Shown in pieces: positions 18,568-26,749 of a stretch of DNA of 64,000 bases. A program made the translations under genes and the position numbers. This DNA comes from a candidate division WOR-3 bacterium (GTDB lineage Bacteria; SDB-A). How positions within the stretch are numbered: position 1 is the stretch's first letter; each line of letters opens with the position of its first letter. The notes under the pieces were generated by a model that was not told the origin of the DNA, did no database searches, and was given only the letters and a program-made list of their open reading frames with translations. Location of the stretch: the NCBI GenBank assembly GCA_016934535.1, contig JAFGSQ010000037.1, forward strand, positions 8,654 to 72,653, in the 5' to 3' direction.

Positions 18568-21112
18568 GGATGCTCTTTCCGTACCGCAGACACCTTTTCT
18601 GAAGCAGTATTTCAGGGAAAAAAGCAAATTTCCCGACGCCATCCTTTTTTTCCGGATGGGCGATTTTTATGAGACGTTCTTCGACGACGCCAAAACGGTT
18701 TCGGAACTCACCGGAATAGCCCTGACTTCGAAACCGGCGGGTAAAAACACGAGAGTCCCTCTTGCAGGGGTTCCGGTCAAGGCAGTTGACAATTATATCA
18801 ACAGTATTATAGGAAAAGGATACAAGGTCGCTGTGTGCGAGCAACTCGAGCCGCCCGGAAAAAAACTGATAAAGAGGGAGATAGTCAATCTGATAACACC
18901 GGGAACGGCGGTCGAGCCGTCTTTGGTCAGCCCTGAAAAAGATCTGTACGTATGCTGTATCATACCGGGGAAAAAAACCACGGGATTCGCTTTCGCCGAA
19001 GCTTTGAGCGGTGAGTTCAAAACCGGGGAAATACAGACTGAAAATCTCGAAGAAGAACTTCAGAGAATTTCCCCCAAAGAAATACTTCTGCCCGAAGGAA
19101 TTGAGTTCGAAGCAAAAGACTGGTTTATATCGCGTCTTGACGACACATATTTCAGTCCTGCCGTGTCATCCAAACTTAAAAAAAAGCTCGGAACCGCAAC
19201 TTTTTTGGGTTTTGGAATAGAGGACGGCTCCCTACCGGCTCTTGCGGCCTCCGCGCTTTTTGAATATTTGTCGAGGACGACAAACAGCGGAATGGACCAT
19301 ATGAATAAGCTTCAGAAGCACGATTTTTCAAAATCCATGACCTTCGACAGAACTACGGCAAAAAATCTCGAAATAATCGAATCTTCTTCTGGCGATAAAA
19401 ACGATTCTCTGTTCGGAGTACTCGACTACACCGAGCTTTCCTGCGGAAAAAGACTTTTAAAAAAATGGCTGTCCGAGCCTCTTACTGAAGCGGAAAATAT
19501 TGAAGAAAGACTGGACGCCGTGCAGGAATTGAAAGAAAAAAGCGGGATCCGAGACGAGTTGACTTTTCTTTTTAAGGATCTGCACGACCCGGTCAGGCTG
19601 TCAGGCAGGCTGGGGACGGGCAGAGCAACCGTTTACGAACTCACAAAATTAAAAAGCGTATTGAAGTGCATTCCTGAAATAAAGAAAACGGTTGGTGCGC
19701 TTACATCAAAAATTCTCAGAGACATATCTGAAAAACTGGATCCCCAAAGCGATGTATATGAAGTGTTGAAAAATTCTTTGGCTGAGATCGCTGAAGAAAG
19801 CGTCAAAAGAGGATTCAGAGAAGAGCTTGACCTTTTGAGGGATGACGTCAAAGATGCTTTGTCCAAGATCACTTCACTCGAGAAGGAACAGAAAAAAATC
19901 ACGGGAATTTCATCCCTGAAGATAAAGTATAACGCCGTAATAGGTTATTACTACGAGATCACGAAACCGAATCTGGACCTTGTGCCGTCGGAATTCCGCA
20001 GAAAACAATGGCTTTCCAACGCAGAGCGATTCAGCGACAGAGAACTGGAAGAACTTGAAGAAAGAATTTTAAGCGGACAGCAGAAAATAAAAATCATGGA
20101 AGAAAATATAATAGACGAAATAAGGACTCTGTGCTGCTTAGCGTCGAAAACGACAAGAGAAAACGGCGAACTGATTTCATGTCTCGATGTTCTGATGTCT
20201 TTCTCTAAAGCCGCAGAAAATCAAGGATACGTAAGACCGAAACTCGCCGATAGCAATGTTTTACACGCATTGGAATCCAGGCATCCCGTCGTTGAGAAAA
20301 AGACGGGAAACGATTCTTTCGTTCCAAACGACATTTTTCTCGACGGTGAAAACGGCCCTTCTCTTGCCATAATAACAGGCCCTAACATGTCGGGTAAATC
20401 AACTTACATGAGGCAGGCGGCTCAAATCGCAATAATGGCCCAGGCGGGTTCGTTCGTTCCGGCAAAATATGCAGAGATCGGGTTGACGGACAGAATATTT
20501 TCGAGAATTGGAGCCAGTGACGACATTTCAAAGGGAATAAGCACATTCATGGCCGAAATGATTGAAACAGCCAACATTACAAACAACGTCACACCGCGCA
20601 GCCTCGTCATCCTCGACGAGATCGGAAGAGGGACAAGCACATACGACGGCATTTCAATAGCGTGGTCAGTCGCCGAATATCTTGTCTCGCGTATAGGATG
20701 CAGAACTTTGTTCGCGACTCATTATCATGAATTGACGGGACTTTCCGAAAAATATGATTTTGTCGAGAATCTTAATATTTCGGTTCAGAGATCGGGTGAA
20801 AAAATACTGTTTCGGAGAAAAGTGGAAAAAGGATCGAGCAGTCACAGTTACGGAATTGAAGTTGCGAGAATTGCAGGACTGCCCGTCGAGATTATTAAAA
20901 AGGCAAGGGAAATACTGAAAATACTTGAAAAAAGCGAAACCATCATTCATGATTCAGCGGCAGAATCATCTGAAATAATCGAAACTGACGGTTTGGAAAA
21001 TGTAATAGTCGAATACTTGAAAAAAATTGACCCTGAGAATATTACGCCGAAAGAGGCGCTCGACGTCCTGTTCAGGTTAAAAAAAATAGAAAGGGAGGGA
21101 AAAATTGTTTGA
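18551..21112 (+). CDS. mutS: DNA mismatch repair protein MutS
   Basis: Recognises base mismatches and small loops and recruits MutL. The 853-residue length is typical. The N-terminal mismatch-binding Phe-X-Glu is present (GDFYETF, Phe39 and Glu41), and the C-terminal ABC-type ATPase has Walker A GPNMSGKST (610-618) and Walker B SLVILDEIGRGTSTYDG. The TTG start at 18551 lies inside the 3' end of miaB. No mutL is in the window. The 3' end overlaps the next gene by 8 bases. Confidence 0.97.
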   Translation: MDGLFEDALSVPQTPFLKQYFREKSKFPDAILFFRMGDFYETFFDDAKTVSELTGIALTSKPAGKNTRVPLAGVPVKAVDNYINSIIGKGYKVAVCEQLEPPGKKLIKREIVNLITPGTAVEPSLVSPEKDLYVCCIIPGKKTTGFAFAEALSGEFKTGEIQTENLEEELQRISPKEILLPEGIEFEAKDWFISRLDDTYFSPAVSSKLKKKLGTATFLGFGIEDGSLPALAASALFEYLSRTTNSGMDHMNKLQKHDFSKSMTFDRTTAKNLEIIESSSGDKNDSLFGVLDYTELSCGKRLLKKWLSEPLTEAENIEERLDAVQELKEKSGIRDELTFLFKDLHDPVRLSGRLGTGRATVYELTKLKSVLKCIPEIKKTVGALTSKILRDISEKLDPQSDVYEVLKNSLAEIAEESVKRGFREELDLLRDDVKDALSKITSLEKEQKKITGISSLKIKYNAVIGYYYEITKPNLDLVPSEFRRKQWLSNAERFSDRELEELEERILSGQQKIKIMEENIIDEIRTLCCLASKTTRENGELISCLDVLMSFSKAAENQGYVRPKLADSNVLHALESRHPVVEKKTGNDSFVPNDIFLDGENGPSLAIITGPNMSGKSTYMRQAAQIAIMAQAGSFVPAKYAEIGLTDRIFSRIGASDDISKGISTFMAEMIETANITNNVTPRSLVILDEIGRGTSTYDGISIAWSVAEYLVSRIGCRTLFATHYHELTGLSEKYDFVENLNISVQRSGEKILFRRKVEKGSSSHSYGIEVARIAGLPVEIIKKAREILKILEKSETIIHDSAAESSEIIETDGLENVIVEYLKKIDPENITPKEALDVLFRLKKIEREGKIV

Positions 21113-22010
21113 AATTATTTATATTATCCTCTCAATTCTCGACTCTCATAACGTTTCCTGCCTGGAATATGAATCCGGTGCAGTTTACGCCGGTACTTTG
21201 GGAGGCGGGCTTTACATTATTGAAACGGAAGATTTTCTTGTCAGAAAATTGCCGGATTCCTGTCTGCCTTGTCCGTATGTCTCATCAGTCTACAAGCGTG
21301 GAAATATTTTTCTTGTGGGCACATATAACGGATTTACAGCCTTGAGCGAAGACGGCACCTGCCTGTTTTCGTACGTCTCCGCAGATCATTACGAGAGATT
21401 CGTGACGTCTATCGAACGATTCGGCGATCGCACGGTTCTCGGAACTTCGTCGGGAATTGTGGTTCTTGGAAACGGATCCGTTTTTAAAAGACCTGTGACT
21501 TCGCCGGTTTCCTGCATGGTTATAGCCGGTGATTCCCTTTTAATAGGCGCTATGGACGGAATCTACGTGATGAGAGAGGATTATGAATCCGAAAAGATTT
21601 CTGTCAACGGTTCATTTTTCAATCATCCGGTCAGATCTATTCTCGTCGACAGCGGATGGATATGGACAGGTCTCGAAGACGTTTACGAAGGATATTCACC
21701 TGGCGGGTTGTATCTTGTGGGGGGGCCAAATCTTTTTTTCAGATTGGATGTTTTGACCGGATTAAGGTACTACGGAGTCCGGGCACTCTGCATGGTCGGA
21801 GACTCACTGCTTGTAGCGACTTATGAAAATTCAACCGGATCCGGATTCGGAGCCCTGCAGATATTGTACGCGGGAAAGATCGAAGAATTCGAATCGCCGG
21901 GTATCGGATCATCTTTCAACAGAGCGGTGAACGATATTCTCTACATAAAGGAAAGAAAAGAGATCTGGATTGCTACGTCCAGAGGGATTGAGATAGTAAA
22001 AACGGAATAG
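21105..22010 (+). CDS. Predicted beta-propeller protein, function unknown
   Basis: 301 residues. The N-terminus (FEIIYIILSILDSHNVSC) is hydrophobic and could be a short signal sequence or anchor. The rest consists of repeats with alternating short strands of the two-component-regulator-propeller type, e.g. GAVYAGTLGGGLYII, NIFLVGTYNGFTAL, SLLIGAMDGIYVM, WIATSRGIEIV; about six to seven blades can be counted. No enzymatic motif is seen. The TTG start overlaps mutS by 8 bases and folC begins 7 bases after its stop, so it is co-transcribed with DNA repair and folate genes. Such propellers usually bind proteins or sense ligands; no function is assigned. Confidence 0.7.
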   Translation: MFEIIYIILSILDSHNVSCLEYESGAVYAGTLGGGLYIIETEDFLVRKLPDSCLPCPYVSSVYKRGNIFLVGTYNGFTALSEDGTCLFSYVSADHYERFVTSIERFGDRTVLGTSSGIVVLGNGSVFKRPVTSPVSCMVIAGDSLLIGAMDGIYVMREDYESEKISVNGSFFNHPVRSILVDSGWIWTGLEDVYEGYSPGGLYLVGGPNLFFRLDVLTGLRYYGVRALCMVGDSLLVATYENSTGSGFGALQILYAGKIEEFESPGIGSSFNRAVNDILYIKERKEIWIATSRGIEIVKTE

Positions 22011-22016
22011 GTTTGT

Positions 22017-23261
22017 TTGAAGTATATTGAAATCAAAAAACTGATAGACGGTCTCGAAAACCGCGAAAAAGGTATGATGAGGTATTTCGAGCCCAATTTG
22101 ACCGGGCTCAGGAATGTCGCCGCTTCTATGAGCATGAGAAAAAGAAAAACGGTCAAAGTTGTCGGCACCAACGGCAAAGGTTCAGTCTGCGCTATTTTGA
22201 CGTCAATTCTCGCTGAAAGCGGACTTAAAACAGTCACTTTCACTTCTCCTCATCTCGTCAATGAACTGGAGAGGATTAGAATAAATGGAACCGACGTCCC
22301 CGAGGAGATTTTTTATCCGGCGATTTCAAAGGTCTTCAGATACGCCGGCAAGTTTCTCACTTATTTCGAGGCGATGTTTTTAACAGCCCTGACAGTAGCT
22401 GAAGATGAAGACGCAGACGTTCTGATACTCGAGGCGGGGATGGGAGGTAAATTAGACGCTACTAACGCAGTTGAATGCGACGTGTTTTGCTGTACGTCAA
22501 TTTCCATCGATCACTCTGATGTTCTCGGAGAGACAGTATTTCAGATAGCACTGGACAAGGCCGGCGGAATGAGCCCCGGTTGTGACGTAGTGTTAGATCT
22601 CAAAAAGCCATTGAGAGATCTGTTCGAGCTCCGGGCTTCCCTGAACGGATCGAGATTTTTTCCGGCGGACGATCTGATAGAAAAAGTGTCAGGGCGCTGT
22701 TCCGGCGAAGGAATCCTTTTCAATTGTCGAAATTTCGGAGAAGTATTTGTTCCCCTCAAAGGCATGTTTCAGATAGAAAATATCAAATTAGCCCTGGCGA
22801 TAATAGAAAGACTGAAAAGCGAATTTAAAATCGAAACCCGTCATGTGCTGATAGGCGCTGAAAAAACAGTTCATTTAGGGCGGCTTCATTATGTAGGTCG
22901 AAATCCCCTGAAGATTATAGACGGAAGCCACAACGTCAATGGTGTGCGCGAAACCGTGAAATTTCTTTCGGATACACACGGGGGCTTGAAATTTTCAGTT
23001 TTTTTTTCGGCCATGAGGGACAAGGATTATCTTGGAATGATAGAAGCACTCGATTCTGTAGCCGGAGTGTTTTACGCATCTGGAATAACAGACAGAATTC
23101 TTAAAAAACAGGAATATGAGGAGGCTTTTAACAGGATTGGTCGCAAGTTCAATTATCTGGAAAGAGATGAATTCATTACGGAATTTATAAAAAACAAAGA
23201 TGACAGCATAGCGGTCGGAAGCCTTAGAACGGCCGGCGAAATTCTTAAAGCGTTGACATAA
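22017..23261 (+). CDS. folC: Bifunctional folylpolyglutamate/dihydrofolate synthase
   Basis: Mur-ligase-family enzyme that ligates glutamate to dihydropteroate or folate with ATP. 414 residues: P-loop GTNGKGSVCAIL (about 50-61), FTSPHLVNELERIRING (substrate loop), LEAGMGGKLDATNAV, DHSDVLGET (metal and ATP His/Asp) and DGSHNVNGVRETV in the C-terminal domain. The order and spacing fit FolC rather than Mur enzymes. TTG start at 22017. The 3' end is followed by the xseB promoter, which lies inside its last codons. Confidence 0.93.
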   Translation: MKYIEIKKLIDGLENREKGMMRYFEPNLTGLRNVAASMSMRKRKTVKVVGTNGKGSVCAILTSILAESGLKTVTFTSPHLVNELERIRINGTDVPEEIFYPAISKVFRYAGKFLTYFEAMFLTALTVAEDEDADVLILEAGMGGKLDATNAVECDVFCCTSISIDHSDVLGETVFQIALDKAGGMSPGCDVVLDLKKPLRDLFELRASLNGSRFFPADDLIEKVSGRCSGEGILFNCRNFGEVFVPLKGMFQIENIKLALAIIERLKSEFKIETRHVLIGAEKTVHLGRLHYVGRNPLKIIDGSHNVNGVRETVKFLSDTHGGLKFSVFFSAMRDKDYLGMIEALDSVAGVFYASGITDRILKKQEYEEAFNRIGRKFNYLERDEFITEFIKNKDDSIAVGSLRTAGEILKALT

Positions 23262-23281
23262 AATAGCAATGGTGATAACTC
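23253..23281 (+). promoter_or_regulatory. Promoter for xseB (leaderless geometry)
   Basis: TTGACA (23253-23258) overlaps the end of folC. After 17 bases comes TAACTC (23276-23281), preceded by TGA so that it forms an extended -10. A start 7 bases later would be the A of the xseB ATG (23288). The -10 hexamer itself is weak. Confidence 0.4.
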
Positions 23282-23287
23282 TAAACT

Positions 23288-23506
23288 ATGGAAAAATCAA
23301 AGAGCGTGTCTTTTGAGAAGATGATGTCGAGGATAGGCGAGATTGTCGACTCTCTGGAAGACCCGAATTTGCCTCTGGAAAAGTCTATTGATCTCTACGA
23401 AGAAGGCATGAAGCTCATAAAAAAGACCCGATCGTATCTTTTTGAAGCCGAAAAGAGGATCAAAATAATTACCGAAGAAGATAAGATCGAGGAAGCGGAT
23501 ATTTGA
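23288..23506 (+). CDS. xseB: Exodeoxyribonuclease VII small subunit
   Basis: 72-residue helical subunit that partners XseA in a single-strand-specific exonuclease. The pattern SFEKMMSRIGEIVDSLEDPNLPLEKSIDLYEEG is characteristic: a first helix, an L-P-L-E-K/S turn, then a second helix. ATG 23288 has no Shine-Dalgarno; see the promoter just upstream. Its stop overlaps the TTG start of the prenyl synthase (TTGA). xseA is not in the window. The xseB-ispA-dxs order is common in many bacteria. Confidence 0.93.
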   Translation: MEKSKSVSFEKMMSRIGEIVDSLEDPNLPLEKSIDLYEEGMKLIKKTRSYLFEAEKRIKIITEEDKIEEADI

Positions 23507-24384
23507 TCTCAGTGGAAAACCGGCTAAAAGAGAACAGGGGACTGGTCGAAAAGTGGCTGAATGAGAACTTGCCCCAAAAATCCGATTTTCCCGAGATCAT
23601 ACACGAAGCGGTAAGATACTCGGTCCTCGGAGCAGGCAAATATCTGAGGTCATATCTCGTTCTCGAAGCTTGCAGAGTGTCCGGCGGCAAAGAAATAAAC
23701 GCCCTTCCGGTCGCCGGAGCCATAGAGATGCTTCATTCGTACAGTCTTATTCATGACGACCTGCCGGCGATGGACGACGACGATCTGAGAAGGGGAAAGC
23801 CGACCTCTCACAAAAAATTCGGCGAGGACATAGCCGTTTTGGCCGGTGACGCCCTTTGCACTTACGCTTGGCAGGTTATAGCGGATTCAACACCTCCTGA
23901 AGTCTGCTCGGAAGTCGTCAAAGTGTTGGGAAAAGCGGTCGGCACAAAAGGAATGATAGGCGGACAGGTTGCCGATATGCACTGGCACCGGATGACTTTC
24001 AAAAAACAAAAAATGCTGAGATACATCCACAGACACAAAACGGCGGCTCTCATTTCGGCTTCTTTAACATGCGGTTCCGTTTGTGCCGGTGCCGACAAGG
24101 TTTTAACAGGTAAATTTGAAAGAGCCGGCATACTTCTCGGCATGGAATTTCAGATTGTCGACGATATTCTCGATGAAACGGGCGATGAGAAAAAAATGGG
24201 TAAAAAACTGAAAAAAGATTCTTCGAGCAACAAACTCACTTATCCTAACTTTTACGGTTTGAAGACTTCGAGGTTTTTAGCCGAAAATTACGCAAAAAGA
24301 GCCGAGAAGATTTTTTCGAAGATGGGCGAAAAAACCTCCGATTTGATTGAATTGACTCATTTCATACTGGAAAGATCAAACTGA
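23503..24384 (+). CDS. ispA: Polyprenyl (farnesyl/geranylgeranyl) diphosphate synthase
   Basis: 293-residue trans-prenyltransferase that condenses isopentenyl diphosphate with allylic diphosphates. The first Asp-rich motif is DDLPAMDDDDLRRGKPT and the second is DDILDETGD; the Lys and Arg of GAGKYLRSYL bind pyrophosphate. The motif spacing fits IspA-type C15/C20 synthases. TTG 23503 overlaps the xseB stop as TTGA and has a GAGGA site about 8 bases upstream; an in-frame GTG at 23512 is the alternative. It shares one base (TGATG) with the next gene and supplies isoprenoids together with dxs in the same operon. Confidence 0.94.
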   Translation: MISVENRLKENRGLVEKWLNENLPQKSDFPEIIHEAVRYSVLGAGKYLRSYLVLEACRVSGGKEINALPVAGAIEMLHSYSLIHDDLPAMDDDDLRRGKPTSHKKFGEDIAVLAGDALCTYAWQVIADSTPPEVCSEVVKVLGKAVGTKGMIGGQVADMHWHRMTFKKQKMLRYIHRHKTAALISASLTCGSVCAGADKVLTGKFERAGILLGMEFQIVDDILDETGDEKKMGKKLKKDSSSNKLTYPNFYGLKTSRFLAENYAKRAEKIFSKMGEKTSDLIELTHFILERSN

Positions 24385-24857
24385 TGGAAATCCCTCGCAA
24401 CGGAATTAGCATTGTACTCATAACTTTGTTTTCGGGATCTCTGGTTCAGACTGTTAAAGTTATAATAGGTGTTCTGGGAGATTACAGAAAATATAAAAAA
24501 TTCATTCTCGGAAAAAACATAAAGAGAATAAACGAACCCGGCGGTATGCCTTCTTCACACTCTTCTTCAGTAATCACGCTGTCGTTTTTAGTCGGTTACT
24601 GGAACGGATTCACGAGTTTGCTTTTCGGCATAACACTCTTCTTTTCTCTAATAGTCATATACGACGCCGCAGGAGTCAGGCGTTCAGTCGGAAGACAGGC
24701 GCAAATCCTCAACAATATAATAGATGAAATGAACAGACTGGGTCATATGAAAGCCGGCAGGCTTAAAGAACTCCTCGGCCACACGGCTTTCGAGGTCTTT
24801 ATCGGCTCTTTGATAGGTTTTGTCATCGCTTGGTTTTTCGGGAGGTTCCTTTCATGA
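24384..24857 (+). CDS. DUF212 (divergent PAP2-like) membrane protein
   Basis: 157 residues of the DUF212 family, distantly related to PAP2 phosphatase/haloperoxidase proteins. It has the signature GGMPSSHSSSV and an Asp-containing IVIYDAAGVRRSVGRQA segment, both expected phosphate-binding elements, and about four hydrophobic stretches, including one at the C-terminus (FIGSLIGFVIAWFF). Its place between prenyl diphosphate synthase and dxs suggests, but does not prove, a role with polyprenyl phosphates. ATG 24384 overlaps the preceding stop by one base. Confidence 0.87.
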   Translation: MEIPRNGISIVLITLFSGSLVQTVKVIIGVLGDYRKYKKFILGKNIKRINEPGGMPSSHSSSVITLSFLVGYWNGFTSLLFGITLFFSLIVIYDAAGVRRSVGRQAQILNNIIDEMNRLGHMKAGRLKELLGHTAFEVFIGSLIGFVIAWFFGRFLS

Positions 24858-26749
24858 AAACTAAAGAAAATCAATTTCTTTCAGGGATAAACTGTCCCGG
24901 CGATGTGAAAAAACTTTCAAACGACGAGCTTGCTGTCCTGGCGGATGAACTGAGGAAATTTATTATTGATGTCGTCGCAAAGAATGGAGGCCATCTCGCT
25001 TCAAACCTCGGCGCCATAGAACTCACCCTGGCAATGCTCAGCGTTTTTGACGTGACTCGGGACAAGATAATATGGGACGTCGGGCATCAGTGTTATGCAT
25101 ATAAGATTCTGACAGAGAGGAAACATCTGTTTCATACAATCAGACAGTTCGGAGGGATTAGCGGGTTTCCCAAAATCAGTGAAAGTCCTTACGACGCATA
25201 CGGCACGGGTCACGCCTCTACCTCGATATCCTCAGCCGTCGGAATGGCCGTCGCCAGAGACGCTCTGTCTCAGAAACATGAAGTCATAGCGGTAATAGGC
25301 GACGGGGCTCTCACGGGAGGACTCGCCTGGGAGGGCTTGAATCACGCCAGCAGTTTCAGGGGTGACATAACAATCGTAATAAACGACAACGGAATGTCGA
25401 TAAGTGAAAATGTCGGAATGATCTCGGAATATCTCAACAAACTTGTCACTGCGCCCGTATACAACAGGATGAGGGACGACGTATGGGAGCTTCTCGGACT
25501 TTTGCCTTCCTTTCTCAGCAAAAGGGCGAGGGATGTTGCAAGAAGGGTAGAGGAAGGTTTTAAAAACCTTCTGATTCCTACGATTCTTTTCGAAGAGCTC
25601 GGTTTCAGGTACATAGGCCCGGTCAACGGTCACGACATTAAATCCCTCATCGATGTTTTTAAAGGAGTCAAAAGGCTTAAAGGACCCAAAGTCGTCCACG
25701 TACTCACTCAAAAAGGCCGGGGTTACGATAAGGCGGAGAATGACCCCGAGGTGTTTCACGGTATAGGACCTGTCAAAAAATCCTGTGACGAAACGGATCC
25801 CCATAAAAATGCGGTTTCGTGGACGGACGAAGTATCGGATTTGCTTATCGAACGAGCCGAAAAAGATCCGTCAATAGTAGCAATAACGGCGGCCATGCCT
25901 CTGGGAACAGGACTGGACAAGTTTTGCAGACAGTTTCCGGAAAGGTTTTTCGACGTCGGCATTGCCGAAGCACACGCGTCGGTTTTTGCCGCGGGCATGG
26001 CGGCTAAAGGCTTGAAGCCTGCTATCGCTCTGTATTCATCTTTTCTTCAGAGGGCTTTCGATCCGGTCATTCATGACATAGCTTTGCAGGGATTGCCCGT
26101 TTCTTTTTTCATTGACAGGGCAGGATTTGTCGGAGAAGACGGCCCGACTCATCACGGTTTGTTCGATATCGGCTTTCTTTTGTCGGTACCCGGTATAGTG
26201 TTCATGTCGCCTGCCGACGGAAACGACTTAAAGCAAATGATGGACGTCTCTTTTGAATGCGGAAAACCGACTGTTTTGAGATATCCGAGAGACAAGATGA
26301 GAGATGGTCTTGAAGGATTTTCGCCCGAGAAGGTCGAGATCGGAAAACCTTCTTTTCTCGAAGGAGACTGCTCTCTAGCGATAGTGGGAGTTGGAACGTG
26401 CGTATACACAGCCGTTGAAGTGAGGGAGATGATGAGCGCCAACGACGGACTGACACCATGGGTAGTGAACGCGCGTTTCATAAAACCGGTCTCCGGCGAA
26501 CTCGTAGATTTCCTGAAAGACAAAAAGGCAGTTATCTGTATCGAAGAGGGTTCAAAAATAAACGGATTCGGGGCTTTCCTCTCTTTGTCACTCGCTGAAA
26601 GCGGATTCTCCGGAAAGTTTTATTCGGCGGGAGTCGAAGACAGTTTTCAGCCGCACGGTTCGAGAGACGTTCTCATCAGACGTGCCGGTCTTGACGCCCG
26701 GAGTATTTATGAAAGAACTGCCGACCTTGCGGCCGGTATCAAGAGTTGA
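24854..26749 (+). CDS. dxs: 1-deoxy-D-xylulose-5-phosphate synthase
   Basis: Thiamine-diphosphate enzyme joining pyruvate and glyceraldehyde 3-phosphate, the first step of the MEP isoprenoid pathway. 631 residues. Thiamine/Mg motif GDGALTGGLAWEGLNHA, the N-terminal GHQCYAYKILTERK, catalytic-Glu region AEAHASVFAAGMA, and DRAGFVGEDGPTHHG are all present. The start is ATG 24854 with GGAGG 8 bases upstream; an in-frame upstream start exists but would include that site. It overlaps the DUF212 gene by 4 bases and the following GGDEF gene by 1 base. Confidence 0.97.
   Translation: MKTKENQFLSGINCPGDVKKLSNDELAVLADELRKFIIDVVAKNGGHLASNLGAIELTLAMLSVFDVTRDKIIWDVGHQCYAYKILTERKHLFHTIRQFGGISGFPKISESPYDAYGTGHASTSISSAVGMAVARDALSQKHEVIAVIGDGALTGGLAWEGLNHASSFRGDITIVINDNGMSISENVGMISEYLNKLVTAPVYNRMRDDVWELLGLLPSFLSKRARDVARRVEEGFKNLLIPTILFEELGFRYIGPVNGHDIKSLIDVFKGVKRLKGPKVVHVLTQKGRGYDKAENDPEVFHGIGPVKKSCDETDPHKNAVSWTDEVSDLLIERAEKDPSIVAITAAMPLGTGLDKFCRQFPERFFDVGIAEAHASVFAAGMAAKGLKPAIALYSSFLQRAFDPVIHDIALQGLPVSFFIDRAGFVGEDGPTHHGLFDIGFLLSVPGIVFMSPADGNDLKQMMDVSFECGKPTVLRYPRDKMRDGLEGFSPEKVEIGKPSFLEGDCSLAIVGVGTCVYTAVEVREMMSANDGLTPWVVNARFIKPVSGELVDFLKDKKAVICIEEGSKINGFGAFLSLSLAESGFSGKFYSAGVEDSFQPHGSRDVLIRRAGLDARSIYERTADLAAGIKS

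Noticed and set aside
25232-25804. 190-residue open frame opposite dxs
   Set aside because: Shadow of a strongly supported gene; composition is typical of antisense frames.
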